A DNA stretch of 64,000 nucleotides from Chitinophagales bacterium (GTDB taxonomy: Bacteria; Bacteroidota; Bacteroidia; Chitinophagales; LD1): assembly GCA_016787045.1 (NCBI GenBank), contig JAEUVA010000012.1, positions 62,001 through 126,000 of the forward strand, read 5' to 3'. The position numbers were made by a program, and so were the translations under genes. This document shows, piece after piece, positions 34,055 to 42,391 of this stretch; the stretch's first letter is position 1; every line of letters begins with the position of its first letter. The notes beneath the pieces are model-generated. The model saw only the letters and a program-made list of their open reading frames with translations, had not been told where the DNA came from and did no database searches.

Positions 34055-35542
34055 ATGAACAAAAGAAAAGTAATAGTGATTGGAAGTGGCTTTGCCGGAC
34101 TTAGTGCTGCTGCACTGCTGGCTAAACAAGGCCATGAGGTGACTATACTTGAAAAAAATGAACAACCCGGTGGTCGCGCCAGAGTATGGGAAAAAGATGG
34201 TTTTGTTTTTGACATGGGGCCAAGCTGGTATTGGATGCCGGAGGTATTTGAAAACTTCTACAACCTTTTTGGCAAAACAACATCCTACTTCTACGATTTA
34301 AAAAGATTAGACCCCGCATACAGAATTTTTTACCCCGGCACCGAAAGGATAGATGTACCAGCATCAAGGCAAGAACTCGTTGACTTGTTTGAAAAAAAAG
34401 AACCGGGCAGTGGTAGCCGTTTGCAAGATTTTTTGACGGATGCCGAATACAAATACAAAACAGCAATGAACGAGTACGTTCATCGCATCAGCGATTCGGT
34501 AACTGAGTTTTTTGATTTCAAAATACTAGTCAAAAGTTTCCAGCTACAAATTTTTCAATCGCTACGGAGCGAGGTGCGTAAAAAATTTACAAACCCCGCC
34601 TTAGTAAGTATGTTGGAGTTTCCGGTGCTGTTTTTGGGTTCTACCCCCGACAAAACTCCGGCTATGTACAGCATGATGAACTATGCTGATTTGGTACTGG
34701 GCACCTGGTACCCCATGGGTGGAATGCACCAGATTGTGAAAGCATTTACCCGAATTGCTGAAGAACAAGGAGTGAGCATACTACTTAATCACGAAGTAGA
34801 AAAAATTGACATCAGAGCCAATAAGGCCAAAGCCGTAATAGCCAATGGAAAAACATTTGGAGCAGACTTAATTGTTGCCGGTAGCGACTATCAACACACG
34901 GAGCAGTTTTTGTTAGATGAAAAATACCGCACGTACGATTCTACCTATTGGGATAACAGAACCATGTCGCCATCGTCTTTGTTGTATTATGTAGGGGTGA
35001 ATATGGAAATTCCAAATTTACTTCATCACAATCTGTTTTTTGATACCGACTTTGAGCTACATGCCAGCGAGATATACAAAAATCCTAAGTGGCCCACCGC
35101 TCCGTTATTCTATGTATGTAATCCTTCTAAAACTGATAGCTCTGTTGCTCCAATAGGTAACGAAAATTTGTTTCTACTAATGCCATTGGCACCCGGCATT
35201 GAAGATACCGAACAACAAAGAGAAAAATATTTTGAATTGATGATTCAGCGCTTAGAGTTGCGCACCGGAGAAAACATCAAAAACAATATTGTAGTTAAAC
35301 GGAGCTACTGCATCAAAGATTTTGAAAGTGATTACCATTCCTACAAAGGCAATGCGTACGGTTTGGCCAATACATTATCACAAACCGCAATTTTTAAACC
35401 TAAGATGATTTCACCAAAAGTGAAAAATCTATTCTATACCGGCCAGCTTACAGTACCTGGCCCCGGGGTGCCACCGTCCATCATCTCCGGGCAAATTGTA
35501 GCCGGAGAGATTGAAAAACGAATTCAACAAAACATTCTATAA
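34055..35542 (+). CDS. crtI: Phytoene desaturase
   Basis: This 495-residue FAD enzyme starts at ATG 34055; an overlapping GTG at 34052 is possible. The N-terminal GSGFAGLSAA and EKNEQPGGRARVWEKDG bind FAD, and DMGPSWYWMPEVFE is typical of bacterial CrtI. The C-terminus carries LFYTGQLTVPGPGVPPSIISG. It converts phytoene to lycopene in four dehydrogenations at the inner membrane. It lies between the sigma gene and crtB with 9- and 10-base gaps, clearly one operon. Confidence 0.95.
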   Translation: MNKRKVIVIGSGFAGLSAAALLAKQGHEVTILEKNEQPGGRARVWEKDGFVFDMGPSWYWMPEVFENFYNLFGKTTSYFYDLKRLDPAYRIFYPGTERIDVPASRQELVDLFEKKEPGSGSRLQDFLTDAEYKYKTAMNEYVHRISDSVTEFFDFKILVKSFQLQIFQSLRSEVRKKFTNPALVSMLEFPVLFLGSTPDKTPAMYSMMNYADLVLGTWYPMGGMHQIVKAFTRIAEEQGVSILLNHEVEKIDIRANKAKAVIANGKTFGADLIVAGSDYQHTEQFLLDEKYRTYDSTYWDNRTMSPSSLLYYVGVNMEIPNLLHHNLFFDTDFELHASEIYKNPKWPTAPLFYVCNPSKTDSSVAPIGNENLFLLMPLAPGIEDTEQQREKYFELMIQRLELRTGENIKNNIVVKRSYCIKDFESDYHSYKGNAYGLANTLSQTAIFKPKMISPKVKNLFYTGQLTVPGPGVPPSIISGQIVAGEIEKRIQQNIL

Positions 35543-35552
35543 AACGCACACC

Positions 35553-36404
35553 ATGTTTACACTATATGAAAAAACTGCCGCTCAATGCAGCCGCATGATT
35601 ACACAGGAGTACAGCACCTCTTTTTCTTTGGGCATCAAAACGCTGCACAAAGAGTTACACGCTCCTATCTATGGCATTTACGGAATGGTAAGATATGCCG
35701 ATGAGATTGTGGACACCTTTCATGATTTTGATAAAAAGTATTTGCTGGAAAAATTTAAGCGCGATACGTACGAAGCCATTGAACAAAAAATATCGCTTAA
35801 TCCCGTACTTCATTCTTTTCAAAAGGCGGTAAACGAATACAAAATACCGCTACATCTGGTAGATGCATTTTTCAAAAGCATGGAAATGGATTTGTATGAA
35901 ACTGCTTATGATGATGCAGATTATCAAGAATACATATACGGCTCTGCAGAGGTAGTGGGGCTGATGTGCCTCAAAATTTTTGCCCGTGGTAATGAAAAAT
36001 TATACCAAAACTTACAAGCCCCGGCTCGTGCGTTAGGAGCTGCTTTCCAAAAAGTAAATTTTTTACGCGATATGAAGAGCGACTACCAAGAACGGGGCCG
36101 CGTTTATTTCCCGGGTATTGACTTCGAAAACTTTAAGAAAGAGAGCAAGCGAAAGATTGAAGAAGAAATAGCCCATGATTTTGCAGAGGCCTACAAAGGC
36201 ATATTACTATTGCCAAACGAAGCAAGAGGTGGAGTTTTGCTGGCGTACAAATACTATCTAAAACTATTTGAAAAAATAAAGCAAGTACCTGTTCATCAAA
36301 TTAAAGAAGCGCGCATTAGGATACCCGACTTTGAAAAATTAATTATGCTCGTACAAACGTTACTTCAGCATCAGGTAAGTGCACGGCTTGCGTACTTTGT
36401 GTAA
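35553..36404 (+). CDS. crtB: Phytoene synthase
   Basis: The start is ATG 35553 (MFTLYEKTAAQCSRM); a TTG start inside crtI is less likely. The 283-residue product has the two Asp-rich motifs of squalene/phytoene synthases, DEIVD at 50-54 and RDMKSDYQERGRVYFP later. It condenses two geranylgeranyl diphosphates to phytoene. A geranylgeranyl diphosphate synthase (crtE) is not in the window, so precursor supply is encoded elsewhere. Confidence 0.95.
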   Translation: MFTLYEKTAAQCSRMITQEYSTSFSLGIKTLHKELHAPIYGIYGMVRYADEIVDTFHDFDKKYLLEKFKRDTYEAIEQKISLNPVLHSFQKAVNEYKIPLHLVDAFFKSMEMDLYETAYDDADYQEYIYGSAEVVGLMCLKIFARGNEKLYQNLQAPARALGAAFQKVNFLRDMKSDYQERGRVYFPGIDFENFKKESKRKIEEEIAHDFAEAYKGILLLPNEARGGVLLAYKYYLKLFEKIKQVPVHQIKEARIRIPDFEKLIMLVQTLLQHQVSARLAYFV

Positions 36405-36413
36405 TCAACCGCC

Positions 36414-37112
36414 ATGAAGTTTACCTACTTACTAATCAATCTGGCAACTATATCTATTCCGTTGTTGCGTTCATTTGAGCACCGCATAAACTTTTACAAA
36501 AAGTGGAAGTATTTTTTACCCGCCAATCTGATTACAGCAATTTTTTTCTTGGTGTGGGATTACTTTAAAACCACATACGGTGTATGGAAGTTTAATGATC
36601 AGTACATTATCGGCATTAAATTTTTTGGTTTACCGTTTGAAGAGATTTTGTTCTTTTTCACTATACCTTATGCCTGCACATTTATATACGAATCGGTGCT
36701 ATTGTTCATAAAAAAGAGTTGGTTACCCAGTTTTATCAAAACCATTATTGTGGCCCTTAGCTTAGCCGCCATTATTACAGCACCATTTTTTCTACACAAA
36801 GCTTATACATTTTCGGTGCTGTTTATTGGTGGCATTATGTATATGATTGCTGCATTTACCCTCTCGCTGGATATTCTGGATCGGTTTATGATTACTTATG
36901 CTATCAGCATTGTGCCCATGCTTTTTGTCAATGGTTTGCTCACTGCACTGCCGGTAGTTATTTACAACAACACACAAAATTTGGGATATCGTGTTGGCAC
37001 TATACCGGTTGAGGACTTTGTGTACAGTGCCATGCTTTTGCTCATGAACATTGGCCTGTACGAATGGTACAAAAAACGCGAATTACAAAAATTCACAATT
37101 CGTACTTTCTAA
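36414..37112 (+). CDS. crtY: Lycopene cyclase, CrtYcd-type (fused heterodimeric-domain membrane form)
   Basis: This 232-residue integral membrane protein has about six or seven hydrophobic segments and two repeated lycopene-cyclase domains. Each bears the marker F-E-E or V-E-D before a helix: GLPFEEILFFFTIPYACTF in the first half and TIPVEDFVYSAMLLL in the second. This is the small membrane cyclase type, not the soluble CrtY or CrtL flavoprotein. It forms beta rings on lycopene. With CruF present it probably closes only one end, giving gamma-carotene derivatives. It starts 10 bases after crtB. Confidence 0.9.
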   Translation: MKFTYLLINLATISIPLLRSFEHRINFYKKWKYFLPANLITAIFFLVWDYFKTTYGVWKFNDQYIIGIKFFGLPFEEILFFFTIPYACTFIYESVLLFIKKSWLPSFIKTIIVALSLAAIITAPFFLHKAYTFSVLFIGGIMYMIAAFTLSLDILDRFMITYAISIVPMLFVNGLLTALPVVIYNNTQNLGYRVGTIPVEDFVYSAMLLLMNIGLYEWYKKRELQKFTIRTF

Positions 37113-37149
37113 ACCTTTAATCAAATGCGTTATTTCTAAATACCTATAC

Positions 37150-37872
37150 ATGGCTGCCATACAATTAATACATCAAAAGAGTGAAGTCCCAAAAGAGTTT
37201 AACCGTGTATCAAAGTCGTATGATTTTGCTACCAAGATGAGCCAGGGCTATCAGGATGATTTGATTGCTAGTGCAAAAAGAATGAATCTTACGGGCAATG
37301 AAAAGCTATTAGACCTTTGCTGTGGCACAGGCAAATCTACATTAGCATGCTTAAATGAATTACCCTCGGGTACTATTGTTGGCGTAGATAACTCTGAGGG
37401 GATGTTGAGAGAAGCCAACAAAAAATTCTCTAATGAGATACAAACGGGCAAAATTAGCTTTGTGCTAAGAGATGCTATGCAGCTCGATTTTGCTGACAAC
37501 TCCTTTGACGCTGTATTTATGGCTTATGGCCTGCGCAATATGCCCGATTATGATAAAGCCATTAAAGGCATACATCGCATTTTGAAGCCCGGTGGTAAAT
37601 TGTGTATTCACGACTACTCACTCAATGAAAATATTTTTGCTAAAATTTACTGGGCTGTTTTAGGATATGGTTTTATTCTGCCGTTTTGTACATTGATGTC
37701 GGGCAGTGCTAATATTTACCTGTACCTCATCAAAAGTGTGCTTAGTTTTTTGAGCCCTAAACAAATTACAAACTTACTGGAGCAAAATGGCTTTACACAA
37801 GTAGTTGCTGAGCCACACAACAGCTGGCGTAAACCTATTCTTCATTCGGTAATTGGTATAAAAAAGGGCTAA
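37150..37872 (+). CDS. SAM-dependent methyltransferase of UbiE/MenG type in the carotenoid operon
   Basis: The start is ATG 37150 (MAAIQLIHQKSEVPKEFNRV); upstream extension into the cyclase gene is unlikely. The 240-residue class I methyltransferase has motif I LLDLCCGTGKST, GVDNSEGMLREA, and the UbiE-like GLRNMPDYDKAI...RILKPGGKL. The usual N-terminal YDFAT is present, but the C-terminal half diverges from typical MenG. It is the last gene of the sigma-crtI-crtB-cyclase run, and its stop overlaps the convergent crtU-like stop by 4 bases. It could be a menaquinone enzyme that happens to be here or a carotenoid-modifying methyltransferase; sequence alone cannot say. Confidence 0.82.
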   Translation: MAAIQLIHQKSEVPKEFNRVSKSYDFATKMSQGYQDDLIASAKRMNLTGNEKLLDLCCGTGKSTLACLNELPSGTIVGVDNSEGMLREANKKFSNEIQTGKISFVLRDAMQLDFADNSFDAVFMAYGLRNMPDYDKAIKGIHRILKPGGKLCIHDYSLNENIFAKIYWAVLGYGFILPFCTLMSGSANIYLYLIKSVLSFLSPKQITNLLEQNGFTQVVAEPHNSWRKPILHSVIGIKKG

Positions 37873-39365
37873 GCCAAAATTCCTTTAAGCGGCACACTGA
37901 CTAACTGATTTTCGCGTAAACCTTCCGTTTGTAAAATGTAGTTGGCAGCTATTGCGCCTGATGTATAAGCTGCCTCCATTAGCATGGTACAGTTATTCAT
38001 CTTTACCCAATCACCTGCCAAATAAAAGCCGGGTATTTCTGTTTTTACTTCCGGGCGATTAGCATACTGGTTAGTGTGAAATCCCGGAAAATCATCGCGA
38101 TGCTGAAAATATTCGTGAAAAATTTTCATTCCTTTTAACTCGGGGAAGTAATGGTAAAGCTCATTCAACAAGTGCTCCACCACCTCTGAATCACTGACCA
38201 AATCTTTGGGAACTGCATAAGAGTGCAGTTCAAATATTCCACCATTATTTTTTTTGCTCCACTCTGCCGATTCCTTCTCCATCTTGTGGTAAAGGGTAAC
38301 ACTGTCTAAACATTTTAACCGATCGGTAAAAATGAAAAAGGGAAGAGTTTTATCTGCTTCAAACTTATTTGTCCACAAGCGTAGTACGGCATATCTGCCC
38401 GATTGCTTTAGTGAACTAAGTTGATGTAAGGTTTGCGCATACTTTTCAAAACCATTTGCCCGGGCAATCAATCGCTTAGTATGTTTTACATCCGTAGAAA
38501 GTACACAGTAATCAAACAAACTTCCATTTACAGTAAATCCATTCTCTGATTTTGCGAATTCGGTAACTGGGGTAGAGTAATGGATATGTGCATTATGCTT
38601 TTGCAAAAATGCTTCTACGTAAGCAATAAAACTACTTTGAAAATCACTATCCAACACATCGTATAACAATCCATCTTCATTGCTTAAAAAATAAAAGTGA
38701 AAACTTTTGATGAGTTCGGCCATGCTCATATCCTCCGGCTCGGCAAAAAATGCTCGTGCAAATGAGTTGAACACCAATCGCATTTTTTCGTTCATACGTG
38801 TGCGTTTGGCAAACGAAGCAAAACTCTCCCCGTCAAAGTTTTTGTAAGTAGTTGAAAAATTAAAGTTGAGCAGATTGATAAATGGCAAACCCATAGGGTT
38901 TAGAAAGGTTTTCCAATCTACTATGCCATACTTCCGCAACGAGAGTACATTCAGTAATGGTGTGTTGTCCAAATCTTTGAACCCTTGCTTTTTATCTTTA
39001 TCAAACAAAATAGTGTAGTCATCAATGGGTATGAGGTGTTTGTAAGCCCCTATCTTTTGTAAAAAATTTCGTAGGTTCAAGTATTGGCGAAAAAATCCGT
39101 GAAAGCCGTGTTCGGTACGGAGCGTTTCTCCGTTAGACTCAAACATCCAACTACCAACTTTGCCCCCCAAAAAATTTTCTTTTTCAAACAGGTGTACCTC
39201 AAAACCCCGCTCTGCCAGATTACACGCTGCGCTGATACCTGCAATGCCACCGCCTATCACAGCCACCGATTTGCGACTAATTAAATTTACCGGATGCGAA
39301 ATATCAGGTTCATTCAGATTAACTCTGTAGTTCTGCAGCTTCTTCCCGATCAATTTTTTGAGCAT
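37869..39365 (-). CDS. crtU: CrtU-type carotene desaturase/methyltransferase (beta-ring aromatase) homologue
   Basis: This flavoprotein starts at ATG 39365 (MLKKLIGKKL) or ATG 39416 (515 residues, numbering used here). FAD motif VAVIGGGIAG lies at 51-60. Features I associate with actinobacterial isorenieratene synthases follow in order: HGFHGFFRQYLNLR (103-116), RAFFAEPEDMS (221-231), FHFYFLSNEDGLLYDV (239-254), SVTLYHKMEKESAEW (372-386), GGIFELHSYAV (392-402), and C-terminal GFYLAGDWVKM...MLMEAAYTSG. CrtU removes hydrogens from a beta ring and shifts a methyl group to give an aromatic ring. Both starts overlap the Rieske gene upstream, so translation is probably coupled. A more general desaturase role is the main alternative. 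Confidence 0.75.
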   Translation of the reverse strand: MLKKLIGKKLQNYRVNLNEPDISHPVNLISRKSVAVIGGGIAGISAACNLAERGFEVHLFEKENFLGGKVGSWMFESNGETLRTEHGFHGFFRQYLNLRNFLQKIGAYKHLIPIDDYTILFDKDKKQGFKDLDNTPLLNVLSLRKYGIVDWKTFLNPMGLPFINLLNFNFSTTYKNFDGESFASFAKRTRMNEKMRLVFNSFARAFFAEPEDMSMAELIKSFHFYFLSNEDGLLYDVLDSDFQSSFIAYVEAFLQKHNAHIHYSTPVTEFAKSENGFTVNGSLFDYCVLSTDVKHTKRLIARANGFEKYAQTLHQLSSLKQSGRYAVLRLWTNKFEADKTLPFFIFTDRLKCLDSVTLYHKMEKESAEWSKKNNGGIFELHSYAVPKDLVSDSEVVEHLLNELYHYFPELKGMKIFHEYFQHRDDFPGFHTNQYANRPEVKTEIPGFYLAGDWVKMNNCTMLMEAAYTSGAIAANYILQTEGLRENQLVSVPLKGILA

Positions 39366-40359
39366 TTCGCTTGATGTTTTTATTCCATAATTTGGTAAAC
39401 TCAAACGTAAGTTCATCGGGACGAATGAGTAGGTCGTTCAGCTTTTGTTTACTGTGCCAATATTTGTTGCTCTCTAAAAATGCAATGTCTTCTTCAACAA
39501 TCTTCATGCTTTTGCGTAGCATAAACCACTTGGCAAACCAAGGGTTATATTGAAAGATGCGGTTCCAAGTAGTTATCTGTATCATCATCACATTGTCTTC
39601 ATCTATTTCGTAAAAGTGTTCGTAAATCACCATTTGCCTTGCTGGCATGGTAAGGTGTGCCGGGAACCTCAAATCTAACTGACTGCTATGCGGAAACCAA
39701 AAACCAAAATGCGCCTCTACCTTTTCTTCAAAACCAAAATATATTTTCTCAAAAATGCTGTTCTCGTTATCGCGCAAATACCAACCTTTTAGCGAGTTAT
39801 CGGTAATGCTTAAATGATAGTCCGGCATTTCGTGATGCAAATTCCCCATCAATGTTTTGATGCTGTTGCGATGCACATGATTGATGTGGTGCGAGTCAAA
39901 CAAACTTTCTGCTACTAACTTGATGCTGCCTTTTACCACATGATAGTTGTACACCATTGGCCACTTATCCAATTCGGTAAATGGGGGAATTTCAGCCGTA
40001 TCGCGATGCTCCTGCTCACCAAAGTAGGCCCAAACAGCTTTGTGTTTTACTTGTGCATCATAACTTTTGATGCAAGCAGCTTTAGGTATTTTTTCTTCAG
40101 GAGAAAGTGAAGGAATATGCTCACATTTGCCAGAGGCACCAAACTCCCACCCATGATAACCACACTTAATGTGTTCTCCATGCACATAACCCAATGAAAG
40201 GTGTACGTTGCGGTGGCAGCACCTATCTTGCACCACGGCCACTTTACCGCTTGCGGTTTTGAAGGCAATAATCTCCTCTCCCACAATTTTGCGCTTAATG
40301 ATTTGCTTGGGCTTCAGCTCGTCTTCAAAACAAACAAGATACCACTGGTTGGTTACCAT
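39319..40359 (-). CDS. Rieske non-haem iron oxygenase, paired with crtU
   Basis: This 346-residue protein has a Rieske domain with cluster ligands Cys47-x-His49 and Cys66-x2-His69 (KCGYHGWEF). The catalytic domain has mononuclear iron ligands Asp155, His158 and His163 in D-x2-H-x4-H spacing (ESLFDSHHINHVHRN). It should hydroxylate or oxidise a substrate using O2 and electrons from a reductase not encoded here. Its last 47 bases (39319-39365) overlap the crtU-like gene in another frame. Position in the carotenoid cluster suggests a carotenoid ring as substrate, which is inference. The upstream gap (40360-40475) holds only the fadE terminator in the opposite sense of use. Confidence 0.88.
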   Translation of the reverse strand: MVTNQWYLVCFEDELKPKQIIKRKIVGEEIIAFKTASGKVAVVQDRCCHRNVHLSLGYVHGEHIKCGYHGWEFGASGKCEHIPSLSPEEKIPKAACIKSYDAQVKHKAVWAYFGEQEHRDTAEIPPFTELDKWPMVYNYHVVKGSIKLVAESLFDSHHINHVHRNSIKTLMGNLHHEMPDYHLSITDNSLKGWYLRDNENSIFEKIYFGFEEKVEAHFGFWFPHSSQLDLRFPAHLTMPARQMVIYEHFYEIDEDNVMMIQITTWNRIFQYNPWFAKWFMLRKSMKIVEEDIAFLESNKYWHSKQKLNDLLIRPDELTFEFTKLWNKNIKRNAQKIDREEAAELQS

Positions 40360-40415
40360 TTAATATAGATTTGGACTACTACAACAAAATTAAGCATGGT
40401 TTGTTGCAGGGTCAT

Positions 40416-40452
40416 AAACACAAAAACAGGGACTCCTCTTCAGAAATCCCCG
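40416..40452 (-). terminator. Probable terminator of the fad operon
   Basis: On the minus strand CGGGGA ... TCCCTG (40452-40447 and 40432-40427, one wobble) forms a stem with a 14-base loop, followed by TTTTTGTG from 40426 downward. It lies 24 bases after the fadE stop. The stem is short, so confidence is moderate. Confidence 0.5.
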
Positions 40453-40475
40453 TATAAAATTTTGTTTTACTGATT

Positions 40476-42272
40476 TTAGAAACAGTATCCGCCTTCTTCT
40501 ATCAACTTATCGGCAATTCTTCTGCGAGCGGCTATGGTGTTGTATGGCTCATATTTTGTAAAGCGTTTCAACCCCATCAGCATAATTCTTAAAGTATCGC
40601 CATCGTTAAATGAAGCAATAGCATGTTTGCCGGAAACATTAATGCGCTCCAGTGCATCACTAATGTAAGTGCGGGTCATGTCAATTTGCAATGCGCAAGC
40701 TGCCTCCCCTTTTATACCCACTAACTTCTCGGTGCGTAGTAATACAGATTCGCAGGCAAACAATTCAATTAGCATATCAGCTATATTCATGATTACCTCT
40801 TGCTCTTTGTCTAAGTTTTGCATGAATTTTTGAACGGCAGCACCGGCAGTCATCAATATCGCTTTCTTTGCATTGGCGATGGCTTTTTTCTCGGCAGCAA
40901 AAAAATCATCGGCATCTCCGCTGCCAAAATCGGGCACACTCATCAATTCTTTTTGCACGGCAAGAGCCGGAGTCATTAAATCTACCTCGCCTTTCATGGC
41001 TTTTTTCACCAACTGGCCTACACTTAGCAGGCGATTGATTTCGTTGGTACCTTCAAAAATACGATTGATACGGCTATCGCGATAGGCACGTGCCACCGGA
41101 TATTCTTCACTAAATCCTGTTCCACCAAAAACCTGTACGGCTTCATCTACTACGTAGTCCAGCACTTCGCTGCCAAATACTTTGAGTATAGCACACTCAA
41201 TAGAATACTCTTCTGCGGCTTGCAGCTTGGCTTGTACTTTATCTGCACCACCGGAAACAAGTGCGTTTATTTTATCATCTATTAAACCGGCTGTGCGGTA
41301 AGTAGCGGCCTCGCAGGCATATACTTTAACAGCCATTTCGGCCAACTTATGTTTAATTGCTCCAAAAGATGAAATAGGTACGTTAAACTGAATACGTTCA
41401 TTGGCGTACTTTACTGAAGTGGCAATAGATTTTTTTGAACCACCCAGTGCCAATACACACAATTTGTAACGACCAATGTTCAATACATTGAAAGCAATTT
41501 TATGGCCCTTACCAATTTCGCCCAACACATTCTCTACAGGTACCTTCACATTTTGAAAAAACACTTGACGGGTAGAAGAACCTTTAATGCCTAATTTATC
41601 TTCTTCGCTACCCAGCGATATTCCTTCGCTTTTAGCATCTACAATAAAGCCGGTAAATTTCTCTCCGTCAATCTTTGCAAACACCGTAAAGATATCAGCA
41701 AAGCCACCATTGGTAATCCACATTTTTTGGCCATTCAGAACATAGTGTTTACCATCTTCGCTCAGCACCGCTTTTGTTTTTGCACCCAATGCGTCACTGC
41801 CACTTCCCGGCTCGGTTAAGCAATAAGCGGCCTTAATATCGCCACTGGCTAAGCCGGGCAAGTATTTATTTTTTTGCTCATCTGTACCAAAATACAAAAT
41901 AGGCAAGGTTCCAATACCTGTATGCGCTGCAAAGGCAGCTGCCCAAGAGTGCCCCTTACCAATCTCTTCATTGATAACAGTATCGGTTACTAAATCGGTG
42001 CCCATGCCACCGTACTCTTCGGGCACGGCAGCTCCAAGCAAACCCAGTTCACCGCTCTCCTTCATCAGTTGAATGACCAAATCATGCGCCCCTTTATCTA
42101 TCTTCTGAACATTAGGAAATACTTTGTTGCTGATAAAATCTTCCGCAGTTTGCGAAAACATTTGCTGCTCTTCCGAAATTTCTTCGCGGATAAAAGTTGT
42201 TTGTGCAGTAGATTCTTTTACGAGAAATTCTCCCCCTTTGAGGACTTGGTTGGTTTGTGTGGTTGTTTCCAT
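40476..42272 (-). CDS. fadE: Acyl-CoA dehydrogenase of the fad operon
   Basis: This 598-residue FAD-dependent acyl-CoA dehydrogenase is a close paralogue of the 28143-29951 product. It has the same LKGGEFLVKES start, the AAYCLTEPGSGSDA signature, QKMWITNGGFADIF, and IFEGTNEINRLL near the catalytic glutamate, plus the long C-terminal helical extension. It is the last gene of a fadN-fadA-fadE order as in the Bacillus fadNAE operon, though the gap to fadA is 119 bases and contains an inverted repeat. The two dehydrogenases may differ in chain-length preference. Confidence 0.93.
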   Translation of the reverse strand: METTTQTNQVLKGGEFLVKESTAQTTFIREEISEEQQMFSQTAEDFISNKVFPNVQKIDKGAHDLVIQLMKESGELGLLGAAVPEEYGGMGTDLVTDTVINEEIGKGHSWAAAFAAHTGIGTLPILYFGTDEQKNKYLPGLASGDIKAAYCLTEPGSGSDALGAKTKAVLSEDGKHYVLNGQKMWITNGGFADIFTVFAKIDGEKFTGFIVDAKSEGISLGSEEDKLGIKGSSTRQVFFQNVKVPVENVLGEIGKGHKIAFNVLNIGRYKLCVLALGGSKKSIATSVKYANERIQFNVPISSFGAIKHKLAEMAVKVYACEAATYRTAGLIDDKINALVSGGADKVQAKLQAAEEYSIECAILKVFGSEVLDYVVDEAVQVFGGTGFSEEYPVARAYRDSRINRIFEGTNEINRLLSVGQLVKKAMKGEVDLMTPALAVQKELMSVPDFGSGDADDFFAAEKKAIANAKKAILMTAGAAVQKFMQNLDKEQEVIMNIADMLIELFACESVLLRTEKLVGIKGEAACALQIDMTRTYISDALERINVSGKHAIASFNDGDTLRIMLMGLKRFTKYEPYNTIAARRRIADKLIEEGGYCF

Positions 42273-42316
42273 GTTTATTTAGAATTAGATTTTTAAAAAT
42301 GGATTTTCGAGAATGC

Positions 42317-42351
42317 GATGTTTGATATGCAACAGTTGAACATCAAACATC
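42317..42351. repeat. Inverted repeat between fadA and fadE
   Basis: GATGTTTGAT (42317-42326) and ATCAAACATC (42342-42351) form a 10-bp perfect stem with a 15-base loop. There is no T tract, so it is not a standard terminator. It may be an mRNA processing or attenuation structure, or a relic of a small repeat. Confidence 0.6.
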
Positions 42352-42391
42352 ACTCAGTCGCGTATCGCATTTCGTTCAGTCGTGTTTCGTT

